DNA of 64,000 nucleotides. It comes from VRUE01 sp963697915. GTDB taxonomy: Bacteria; Actinomycetota; Thermoleophilia; Solirubrobacterales; 70-9. A program made the translations under genes and the position numbers. The DNA lies in NCBI GenBank assembly GCA_963697915.1, contig OY969103.1, positions 1,674,001 to 1,738,000 of the forward strand, written 5' to 3'. The stretch's first letter is position 1. The number at the start of each line of letters is the position of its first letter. Below are positions 48,075 through 59,129 of the stretch, in pieces. Under the pieces are notes generated by a model that saw nothing but the letters and a program-made list of their open reading frames with translations, had not been told where the DNA came from and did no database searches.

Positions 48075-49900
48075 GCGGCGGCCTCGCCGACGCCCATGGC
48101 CACGGCCATGATCGAGATCTGCGGGTTGACCCCGGGGCAGCTGGGCAGGACCGAGCCGTCCGCGACCCAGACGCCCTCGACGCCCCGCAGGCGCCCTTCG
48201 GGGTCGACGGGATGGCGGGACTGGTCTGAGCCGGCGGCGGCGGTGCCGCTGGGATGGAAGGCGGCGAGCCGCAGGCGGCGCACGTCGACGGTCTCGATCG
48301 CCGCCTCGATCTCCTCCTCGCGGCGAATCGGCGCCGAGCCGCCGCCCATCTCGACCTCGCGGGCGCCGGCGGCAAGCATCACCTTCGCCATCGCCGCCAC
48401 CGCGGTGACCAGGCGGCGGCCGTCCTCGCCGGTCAGCGAGTAGAGGACCAGGGGGTTGCGGGCGCCGAGCACCCGGCCCGAGGGCGCGTCGCCGATCATC
48501 GCCCCGATCGTCGCCGTGTTCGCCGCCTGCGCCAGGCGGCGCTGCAGGTGGGCGCCGTAGCCGGGGGCGGAGACCGCGCCCATGCCGGGCGGCGTCGAGG
48601 TCGCCTCGATCAGGATCCCCTCGCGCTCGTGCAGCGCTTCGATCCCGGCGCTCTGCATGACGCCGCTCCAGGGGATCACCTCCTCCTCGAAGCTGGCCGT
48701 GATCCCGGTCGCCGGGTGGACCGAGAGGTTGCGGCCGAGCCGCGGGTGGGAGCCGAGCCCGGAGCGGCGCAGCAGCGGCGGCGTGCCGATCGCGCCGGCG
48801 GCGACGACGACCAGGGGCGCCGAGATCGTCACCTCGCTGCCGTCGCCGCGCCGCGCCTCGACCCCGGTCGCCCGTCCGTTCTCGTGCAGGACCCGCTTGA
48901 CGCTCAGCCCCGAGACGATCCGCGCCCCCGCCTCGCCGGCCTGCGGCAGGGCGTTCAGGTGGACGCCGCCCTTGGCGTTGTTGGGGCAGCCGATCGCGCA
49001 CTGGCAGGCGCCGCGGCAGCCGGGCGCGTTGCGCCGCAGCGGCGCCGCTTTCCAGCCCAGCGCCTCGGCCCCGGCCAGCGCCAGCTTGCCGTTCTTGCCG
49101 AGAACCTCGAGCGGCGCCGAGGCGACGGCCAGCGTCGCTTCGACGTCGGCGACGCGGGGGCCGAGCAGCTCCGGGTTGGCGAGGGCGAGGCCGTGCTGCT
49201 CGTGCCAGGACTCGGCGACCGGGGCGGGGGGCCGGTAACAGGTGCCCGAGTTGATCACCGTGGTGCCGCCCACCGCGCGGCCCAGCGGCAGCGGGATCGG
49301 CGGCCGGCCGAGGGCGGTGGTGGTGCCGCCGTCGCGGTAGATGCGGGCGAAGCGGTCGAGCGGGTGGGTGGAGCGGATGCGGTCGACGGTCCAGCGCTCG
49401 CCTTCCTCGACGATCACCGTGTCGAAGCCCGCCCGGGCGAGGGCGCGGGCGGCGAAGGCGCCACCGGCGCCGGAGCCGATCACGACCACGTCGCAGCTGG
49501 TCCTCCGCGGCCACTCGGCGGCGGCGACGACGTCGAGCACGGGGTCGGGGCGCGAGGGCTCGTGCAGTTTGCCGATCGCCTCGATCTCGGCGGCGAAGTC
49601 GTCGGCGCCGTGGGCGAGCAGGACGACCGACTTGATCGCGTCGAGGACGCCGGCCCCGCCGCTGGCCGCGATCCGCCCGAGGACAGCTTCGCGCTTCTCG
49701 GGCGCCAGCCGGCCCAGGGTGCGGCCGTGGCTGAGCAGCGAGAGGCTCTCGAGCCCGACCAGGGCGGCGCCAAGCCCGACCTGCGAGGTGGCCGGCATCT
49801 GCGAGATCAGCCGCCGGGCGACGCTGGCGACGCGCTCCGGGTCCGGGCCGCCCGCCTCGGGCGGGAGCAGAGCCGCGGCGAGGTTCCCCAGCGCTGACAT
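48062..49900 (-). CDS. GMC-family FAD-dependent oxidoreductase (long-chain alcohol/cholesterol oxidase-like)
   Basis: 612 residues. An N-terminal helical domain (about 120 residues) precedes the FAD motif VVIGSGAGGAFAARALARAG near residue 140. GGTTVINSGTCYRPP and the C-terminal FHPSGTAAAG and GSVLPSCPGVNPQISIMA are GMC signatures with the active-site His and Asn. A Cys-rich CRGACQCAIGC near residue 295 is typical of the long-chain fatty alcohol oxidase branch. TAGTAT lies 8 nt before ATG 49900. Confidence 0.88.
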   Translation of the reverse strand: MSALGNLAAALLPPEAGGPDPERVASVARRLISQMPATSQVGLGAALVGLESLSLLSHGRTLGRLAPEKREAVLGRIAASGGAGVLDAIKSVVLLAHGADDFAAEIEAIGKLHEPSRPDPVLDVVAAAEWPRRTSCDVVVIGSGAGGAFAARALARAGFDTVIVEEGERWTVDRIRSTHPLDRFARIYRDGGTTTALGRPPIPLPLGRAVGGTTVINSGTCYRPPAPVAESWHEQHGLALANPELLGPRVADVEATLAVASAPLEVLGKNGKLALAGAEALGWKAAPLRRNAPGCRGACQCAIGCPNNAKGGVHLNALPQAGEAGARIVSGLSVKRVLHENGRATGVEARRGDGSEVTISAPLVVVAAGAIGTPPLLRRSGLGSHPRLGRNLSVHPATGITASFEEEVIPWSGVMQSAGIEALHEREGILIEATSTPPGMGAVSAPGYGAHLQRRLAQAANTATIGAMIGDAPSGRVLGARNPLVLYSLTGEDGRRLVTAVAAMAKVMLAAGAREVEMGGGSAPIRREEEIEAAIETVDVRRLRLAAFHPSGTAAAGSDQSRHPVDPEGRLRGVEGVWVADGSVLPSCPGVNPQISIMAVAMGVGEAAAQSP

Positions 49901-49908
49901 CGCTCGGG

Positions 49909-49918
49909 ATACTAGGGT
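49909..49918. promoter_or_regulatory. Back-to-back leaderless promoters with overlapping -10 boxes
   Basis: Minus strand TAGTAT (49909-49914) is 8 nt before ATG 49900. Plus strand TAGGGT (49913-49918) is 7 nt before ATG 49926. They share the central TA, the same arrangement as at 12162-12171. Confidence 0.55.
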
Positions 49919-49925
49919 TTTCCAG

Positions 49926-50267
49926 ATGAGCTTCCTGATCGATCCACCGCTGCTGGTCGCCTCCGGGGCGGCGGCCGAGCTCGCCAGCGAGGGCGACGAG
50001 GTGAAAGCGCGACGGCTGCGCGGGGGCCTGGTCGGGCTCTTCGTCGCCGTCTCCCTGGCGCTCTACGCGAACGCGCCGGGGCTGGGCTTGATCTGGCGCC
50101 CCTTCGGCGCCCGCTCGGGCCGCGAGTTCATGCTCACCTCGGGCCTCGCCCGGGTCGACGAGCGGCGGATCTCGCCGCGCCGCCACGCGGCGGCGCTCTC
50201 GCTCTTCGCCCTCTACCCGCTCTGGGCGAGGCTCGGCAGCGCCCTGGTCCGCCAAGCCCGTAGCTAG
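49926..50267 (+). CDS. Small membrane-associated protein of unknown function
   Basis: 113 residues, start chosen from the leaderless -10. One or two hydrophobic stretches (LVGLFVAVSLALYANAPG and AALSLFALYPLWARLG) flank a basic middle. No family recognised. It is transcribed divergently from the GMC oxidoreductase, so the two may be coordinated. Confidence 0.6.
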   Translation: MSFLIDPPLLVASGAAAELASEGDEVKARRLRGGLVGLFVAVSLALYANAPGLGLIWRPFGARSGREFMLTSGLARVDERRISPRRHAAALSLFALYPLWARLGSALVRQARS

Positions 50268-50272
50268 CCTCC

Positions 50273-50310
50273 TAGAATCGTCCGTCGCGACCCGGATCGG
50301 CCGATCCGGG
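50273..50310 (+). promoter_or_regulatory. mfd promoter and 20-bp palindrome in the leader
   Basis: TAGAAT (50273-50278) is a strong -10. CCCGGATCGGCCGATCCGGG (50291-50310) is a perfect 20-bp palindrome that would lie at the beginning of the transcript, 13 nt before ATG 50324. There is no ribosome-binding site after it. It could be an operator or a leader hairpin. Confidence 0.5.
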
Positions 50311-50323
50311 CGTTTCGCCTGCG

Positions 50324-53709
<3,386 letters not shown>

Positions 53710-53713
<4 letters not shown>

Positions 53714-55050
53714 GCCCGCAGGGTGGGAGAAAGGCGACGAGTGGCGGAGGCAAAGCCTCCGACCCGAAAGCTGGGCGTCGGCTCGGCCTGCTGGTCTTCG
53801 GCGTTTTCTTCGTGCTGCTCTTCGCGATCGTCGCGATCTCCGAGGGGATCGGCAGCCCCAGCGTGTCCTCGGGCAACGTCGCGGTCATCGAGGATGCGCC
53901 CGGCGACACCGGCGACATCACGGTCGCCGAGTTCGAGCACGCGCTCGAACAGTCGGCTGCCCAGGCGCAGCTGAAAGAGGTGCCGAAACCGGGCGATCCC
54001 CAGTACGACGAACTGAAGGAAACGGCGCTCAACGCCGTGCTCGAATCGATCTGGCTGCAGGGCCTGGCCGAGGAAATGGGCATCACCGCGACCGACGCCG
54101 AGCTCGACGCCGAACTGAAAAAACTCAAGGACGAAAGCTTCCAGTCCGAAGCGGAATTCAAGAAATTCCTCAAACAAGCCAAATACACGCAGGAGGACGT
54201 CGACGAGCGGGTCCTGCTGCAGAAGCTCAGCGCCGACATCCAGAGCCAGCTCAGCGAAGAAGTGCCTGAGCCGAGTGAGAAGGAAGTCGAAAGCTACTAC
54301 GAGGCCGCAAAGTCGACCCAGTTCACCCAGCAGCCGAGCGTCGACCTGCGCCTGATCGTCAACAAAGACAAAGCCAAAGCCGAGCAGGCGAAAGCGGCCC
54401 TGGAAAAAGACAACACCGCCGCCAACTGGAAAAAAGTCGCCAAAGAGCTCTCCGAAGACGCTGCCACCAAAGCGAACGGGGGAGAGCAGAAAGGCGTCGC
54501 CGAAGGCTCGCTCGAAGAACCGCTCGAAGCGGACGTCTTCGACGCTCCCGAAGGCCAGATCGAAGGCCCGGTGGACGCTCCGCGCGGCTTCACCGTCTTC
54601 GAAGTGACCAAGTCCAACGACGAGACCGTGCAGGAGCTGAAAGACGTCTCTTCGCAGATCCAGAGCGCGCTGGCACAGCGTGCCGAACAGGACTTCTTCA
54701 ACTCCTTCGTCACCGCCTACAACCTCGAGTGGGCGGCTCGCACGTTCTGCGCCGAGGACTACCTGGTCGAACGCTGCGCCAACTTCAAGGGCAGCGGTCA
54801 TCCGGCCGCCGCGCCGCCGGCCTGCTACGAAGCCGATCCCGAAGGCGGTCGCCCGGAATCCTGCCCGGCCCCCGTCTTCCAGCTGATCCCGGCACTGCCG
54901 GGCTCGGTCACCCCGCTCGAACCGCGGGGCAAACCGCTGGCCCAGCGCCCGCGGCCACTCGGCGATGGCGAAGAAGCTCCCGGCGGAGCAACCGGTCTGC
55001 CCCCGGGTGGCGCGGTGCCGCCGCCCACCGAAGCACCGCCCACCGAATAG
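53710..55050 (+). CDS. SurA/PpiC-type peptidyl-prolyl isomerase, membrane-anchored
   Basis: 446 residues. One membrane anchor (LGLLVFGVFFVLLFAIVAIS, about 24-44) is followed by a SurA-like helical domain and a parvulin-like region (about 205-310, with VDLRLIVNK, GGEQKGVAEGSLEE and PRGFTVFEV). The tail is Pro/Gly-rich. It probably folds exported proteins. GTG start overlaps mfd, but TATGCT 9 nt upstream suggests its own promoter. The gene prefers AAA and GAA for Lys and Glu, unlike all neighbours. Confidence 0.82.
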
Positions 55051-55083
55051 TCCTGCGGCCCAACTAGACTGCCGCGCCCACCC

Positions 55084-56379
55084 ATGAGCGCGATCGCCTC
55101 AATCCACGCCCGTCAGATCCTCGACTCGCGCGGCAACCCGACCGTCGAGGTCGAGGTCGTGCTCGACTCCGGGGCCCGCGGTCGCGCCGCGGTTCCCTCT
55201 GGCGCCTCGACCGGCGAGTTCGAGGCGGTCGAGCTGCGCGACGGCGGCGAGGCCTGGGTCGGCAAGGGCGTCTCGGGCGCGGTCGAGAACGTCAACGGCG
55301 AGATCGCCAAGGCGCTGACCGGGGCGCGGGCCGCCGAGCAGGGCGCCCTCGACGCGACGATGATCGAGCTCGACGGGACCCCGAACAAGGGCCGGCTCGG
55401 GGCCAACGCGATCCTCGGCGTCTCGCTGGCGGCGGCGAAGGCGGCCGCGGCCGACTCCGGCCAGCCGCTCTACCGCTACCTGGCGGAGCTCTACGGCGGC
55501 GGCGAACCGACCCTGCTGCCGGTGCCGATGATGAACGTGCTCAACGGCGGCGCCCACGCCGACAACTCGGTCGACTTCCAGGAGTTCATGGTGGTGCCGG
55601 CGGGCGCGGCGAGCTTCTCGGAGTGCCTGCGGGTCGGCACCGAGGTCTTCCACGCGCTGAAGAAGAGCCTCGCCGCCAAGGGCCTGGCGACCGCGGTCGG
55701 CGACGAGGGCGGCTTCGCGCCCAACCTCGAGTCGAACGAGGCCGCCCTGCAGGCGGTCCTCGCCGGGGTCGAGGCGGCCGGCTATGAGCCCGGCTCCGAC
55801 GTCTTCATCGCCCTCGACCCGGCGACCAGCGAGGTCTACCAGGGCGGCGCCTACGTGCTCGAGCACGAGGGCCGCTCGCTCTCGCCGGAGGAGATGGCCG
55901 CCTACTGGGAGGACGCCTGCTCGCGCTACCCGATCGTCTCGATCGAGGACGGCATGGACGAGGAGGACTGGGACGGCTGGAAGCTGCTGACCGAGAAGCT
56001 GGGCGAGCGGGTGCAGCTGGTCGGCGACGACCTCTTCGTCACCAACCCGGAGCGCCTGCGGCGCGGGATCGAGCTCGGCGTCGGCAACTCGATCCTGGTC
56101 AAGGTCAACCAGATCGGCACCCTGACCGAGACCCTGGAGGCGATCCGCATTGCCCGCGAGGCCGGCTACACGGCGGTTATCTCGCATCGCTCGGGGGAGA
56201 CCGAGGACACGACGATCGCCGATCTCGCCGTTGCCACCGGCGCCGGCCAGATCAAGACCGGTGCCCCCTCGCGCTCGGATCGGGTGGCGAAGTACAACCG
56301 CCTGCTGCGGATCGAGGACGAGCTCGGCGACGCCGCACAGTTCCCCGGTTTGCAGGCATTCGTCCAGCGCGCCGGTTAA
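55084..56379 (+). CDS. eno: Enolase
   Basis: 431 residues. ARQILDSRGNPTVEVEV, VPSGASTGEFEAVELRD, the metal site SIEDGMDEEDWDGW, GDDLFVTN and SHRSGETEDTTIADLAV with the catalytic Lys regions are complete. Converts 2-phosphoglycerate to phosphoenolpyruvate. TAGACT at 13 nt upstream is a possible -10. The eno-ftsB-like order is typical of actinobacteria. Confidence 0.98.
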   Translation: MSAIASIHARQILDSRGNPTVEVEVVLDSGARGRAAVPSGASTGEFEAVELRDGGEAWVGKGVSGAVENVNGEIAKALTGARAAEQGALDATMIELDGTPNKGRLGANAILGVSLAAAKAAAADSGQPLYRYLAELYGGGEPTLLPVPMMNVLNGGAHADNSVDFQEFMVVPAGAASFSECLRVGTEVFHALKKSLAAKGLATAVGDEGGFAPNLESNEAALQAVLAGVEAAGYEPGSDVFIALDPATSEVYQGGAYVLEHEGRSLSPEEMAAYWEDACSRYPIVSIEDGMDEEDWDGWKLLTEKLGERVQLVGDDLFVTNPERLRRGIELGVGNSILVKVNQIGTLTETLEAIRIAREAGYTAVISHRSGETEDTTIADLAVATGAGQIKTGAPSRSDRVAKYNRLLRIEDELGDAAQFPGLQAFVQRAG

Positions 56380-56416
56380 ATGCAGGAATGCGGCCCTCGG
56401 CCGCGTAGGAGCGAGT

Positions 56417-56785
56417 ATGGCAGCCCGCGCCTCGAGCCGGACCAGGTCCTCGAGCCGGCCGAAACGTCGCCCCGCCGCGCGCCGGCCGGGCCCGCGGCGT
56501 GGCGGCAGCCGCATCCGCTGGGACCGGGTGGGGCGGATCGCGTTGACCCTGGTGCTCGCCGCGGTCCTCTACTCGTACCTCAACCCGGCGATCGACTTCT
56601 TCAAGACCTACACGGCGACCACCGCCGCCAAGGCCGAGTTCCACGACCTGCTGCGCGAGAACAAGCGGCTCCACAAGCGCATCCAGACCGCCGACGACCC
56701 GATCGTGATCAACCGCAAGGCGCGCGCCCAGGGCATGGTCGCCGAAGGCGAGACGCCGATCGTCGTCCAGGGACTCGGCGGCTAG
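56417..56785 (+). CDS. Septum formation initiator (FtsB/DivIC-like)
   Basis: 122 residues. A very basic cytoplasmic N-terminus (about 35 residues), one membrane helix (IALTLVLAAVLYSYLNPAI) and a coiled coil (AEFHDLLRENKRLHKRI), then the DPIVINRKARAQGMVAEGE segment typical of the family. It joins the FtsL/FtsQ division complex. AGGAG precedes ATG 56417. Gene order after eno supports the call. Confidence 0.88.
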   Translation: MAARASSRTRSSSRPKRRPAARRPGPRRGGSRIRWDRVGRIALTLVLAAVLYSYLNPAIDFFKTYTATTAAKAEFHDLLRENKRLHKRIQTADDPIVINRKARAQGMVAEGETPIVVQGLGG

Positions 56786-56806
56786 CCGCCTTCCTCGGAG
56801 CGCCCG

Positions 56807-59023
56807 GTGGTTGACGCCGGCCAGTACATCCTCAGCGTCGTCCTGCTGACGGTCGTCGTCCTCTCGCTGGGCTTCTCGGCTGTCCGCCTGCGCCAGCGGC
56901 TCCTGCCGGAGTGGGACGGGGCGCCGGCCCATCTGGTCGACGCCATCCTCGGCGTCGCGCTGCTGATCTGGGTCAGCGAGATCCTCGGCGTGCTGCAGCT
57001 GTTCTACGCGGGAACTCTCGTGGCGGCATCGGTTCTCCTCGCAGCTGCCATCGCGCTTGGCCCGCGGGTCCTGTCGCGGGGGAGGGGGGCCTGCGGGCGA
57101 GGTTTACGTCCTCGACCCCCCTCCCCCGCGCCACCCGCGGGAGGGGGGCTGGTGGTGTCCCTCGTTGCAGTGGGCGTGGTCGCTGTGGTGTTTGCTCACT
57201 GGGGGCTGACGGCGGCTGACGCGCTGAGTCGGGGCATCTTCAACTTCGATTCGCTCTGGTACCACCAGCCGTTCGCGGTGGAGATGGTGCGGGCCCACTC
57301 GGTGACGGGGCTGCATTACACGGAGACGGTCTTCACGAACTGGCTCTATCCGCAGAACTCCGAGCTGTTGAACGCGGTTGGGATCCTGTTGACGGAGCGG
57401 GACACGCTCAGTCTGTTCCTCAACTTCGGGTGGCTTGCGATCGCCTTCCTGGCCGCCTATTGCATCGGTCGGCCGTACGGGCGCGGGGCGCTGGCGGCGA
57501 TCGCCGCCGGGGTGATCCTCGAGTGCCACACGCTCGTCGTCAGGGAGCCTGGCGCTGCCAAGAACGACGTGATGGCGGCGGCCCTGCTGCTGGCGGCGAT
57601 GGCGATCCTGATCAATGCGTGGGCGCAGCGACGGGAGGGAGGGTCGTTGCCCGTGGGCTGGCCGTTGGCGGCAGCGGGTTTGGCGACGGGCATGGCCGTG
57701 GGCACCAAGTCGACCGCGCTGGCGATGGCCGCGGCCCTGACCCTCGCCGTCGTCTTCCTGGTGCCGGCCGGGCGGCGCTGGGCGGCGACCGGGTGGTGGT
57801 TCGCGGCGGCCGTGGCCGGCGGCGGCTACTGGTACCTGCGCAACCTGGTCCTCACCGGCAACCCGCTGCCGCAGTTGGAGAGCCTCGGGCCGATCTCGCT
57901 GCCGCACCCCGAGCAGTTGCAGAGCGGTCGGCCCGACTTCAACATCGTCCACTACGCGACCGACACCGGCGTCTGGCGCGAGTACTTCGGCCCCGGCCTC
58001 GACCAGGCCTTCGGCGCCCTCTGGCCGCTGGTCGTCCTCGCCGCGGTCGCGGGCGGCCTCCTGGCCGTCCTGCGGGGCCGTGAGCGGGTCCTGCGCTGGA
58101 TCGGAGGGGTTTCCCTCTTCGGCCTGCTCGCCTACCTCTTCACGCCGCTCAGTGCCGCCGGCGCCGAGGGTGCCCCGGAGGGCTTCGGGATCAACATCCG
58201 CTACGCGATCCCCGCCCTCCTCGCCGGCATCGCCCTGCTCCCCCTGGCCCTCCCCAGTCGCCCCGCATCGGACGTGCCGGTGGAGAGAGGCCGATATGGA
58301 CCTTCCTCCACCGGCACGTACCTGTTCGTGGCGCTGCTGGTGGTTTTCGTCGTCACCGACCGGCCGGACGCGGTGCTGCGCGACCCGGACCGGCTCGCTG
58401 GCTGGCTCGTGGCCCTGCTCTTCGTCCTGGTCCCGGCCGCGCTGCTCTGGGTGCGGTCACGGGGGGCATCGCGCGGCGTGGTCGCCGGGGGCTTCGCCGT
58501 CCTCGCCCTGGTCGTCGCCGTCATCGGCTACCCGGTCCAGCGCGACTACCTCGAGGACCGTTTCCGCAACGCCGACCCGGCGCGCAGCGTCCCCGGCATG
58601 GGGCTCGACTCGGCCTACCGCTGGGCGCGCGGAGTCGAGGATGCCCGCATCGGCCTCGCCGGCACCACCGCCGGCTTCCTCCAGTACGGCTTCTACGGCA
58701 CCGATCTCTCCAACCAGGTGCGCTACCTGGGGGTCAAGGGCCCCCACGGCGCCTTCGAGCCGATCCCGACCTGCCGCGAGTTCCGCGCCGCGGTCAACGC
58801 GGCCGACCTCGACTACCTGGTCACGGCCCCCTTCCTCAACTTCATCGAGCCCGGCAACCCGATCACCTCCCCCGAGGCCGCCTGGCTGCGCAACGACCCC
58901 GCCGCAGTCCCGATCAACCGCAACGACCGTGTAACGGTCTGGCGCATCGACGGCGCCTTGGACCCAAGCTCCTGCGGCCCGGCCAATCGTCCCCTCAGCG
59001 AGATCCCGCAGCAGCCCGAGTAG
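56807..59023 (+). CDS. Large multi-pass membrane protein, glycosyltransferase-like (GT-C/ArnT-like)
   Basis: 738 residues with about twelve hydrophobic segments. FDSLWYHQPFAVEMVRAHSV resembles the first periplasmic loop of GT-C transferases with its acidic motif; the C-terminal 170 residues are soluble. Two hydrophilic loops (RGRGACGRGLRPRPPSPAPP near 92-111, and DVPVERGRYGPSSTG near 488-502) are encoded by unrelated palindromes at 57075-57130 and 58272-58319. Codon use from 57150 to 57660 is less biased than in neighbours. Acceptor unknown. Confidence 0.7.
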   Translation: MVDAGQYILSVVLLTVVVLSLGFSAVRLRQRLLPEWDGAPAHLVDAILGVALLIWVSEILGVLQLFYAGTLVAASVLLAAAIALGPRVLSRGRGACGRGLRPRPPSPAPPAGGGLVVSLVAVGVVAVVFAHWGLTAADALSRGIFNFDSLWYHQPFAVEMVRAHSVTGLHYTETVFTNWLYPQNSELLNAVGILLTERDTLSLFLNFGWLAIAFLAAYCIGRPYGRGALAAIAAGVILECHTLVVREPGAAKNDVMAAALLLAAMAILINAWAQRREGGSLPVGWPLAAAGLATGMAVGTKSTALAMAAALTLAVVFLVPAGRRWAATGWWFAAAVAGGGYWYLRNLVLTGNPLPQLESLGPISLPHPEQLQSGRPDFNIVHYATDTGVWREYFGPGLDQAFGALWPLVVLAAVAGGLLAVLRGRERVLRWIGGVSLFGLLAYLFTPLSAAGAEGAPEGFGINIRYAIPALLAGIALLPLALPSRPASDVPVERGRYGPSSTGTYLFVALLVVFVVTDRPDAVLRDPDRLAGWLVALLFVLVPAALLWVRSRGASRGVVAGGFAVLALVVAVIGYPVQRDYLEDRFRNADPARSVPGMGLDSAYRWARGVEDARIGLAGTTAGFLQYGFYGTDLSNQVRYLGVKGPHGAFEPIPTCREFRAAVNAADLDYLVTAPFLNFIEPGNPITSPEAAWLRNDPAAVPINRNDRVTVWRIDGALDPSSCGPANRPLSEIPQQPE
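57075..57130. repeat. In-frame palindromic element, nested hairpin
   Basis: CGCGGGGGAGGGGGG (57075-57089) pairs perfectly with CCCCCCTCCCCCGCG (57116-57130). Inside, CGAGG (57098-57102) pairs with CCTCG (57110-57114) around a 7-nt loop. A third partial copy of the arm, CGCGGGAGGGGGGC, follows at 57137-57150. The G-runs may also form a quadruplex. Confidence 0.75.
58272..58319. repeat. In-frame palindromic element
   Basis: ACGTGCCGGTGGAG (58272-58285) pairs perfectly with CTCCACCGGCACGT (58306-58319). After one mismatch, GAGG/CCTT extends the stem around a 10-nt loop. It encodes a hydrophilic loop of the membrane protein. Confidence 0.75.
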
Positions 59024-59129
59024 GGCCGCGGCTGGAGCGATCGCCACGGTGGAGCCCGTCGCTGCTCCTTTCGGTACGGGGTGATACTTTCCGACGCTGT
59101 TTTGTGGCAGGTGGAATAGGGGGAGGCTT

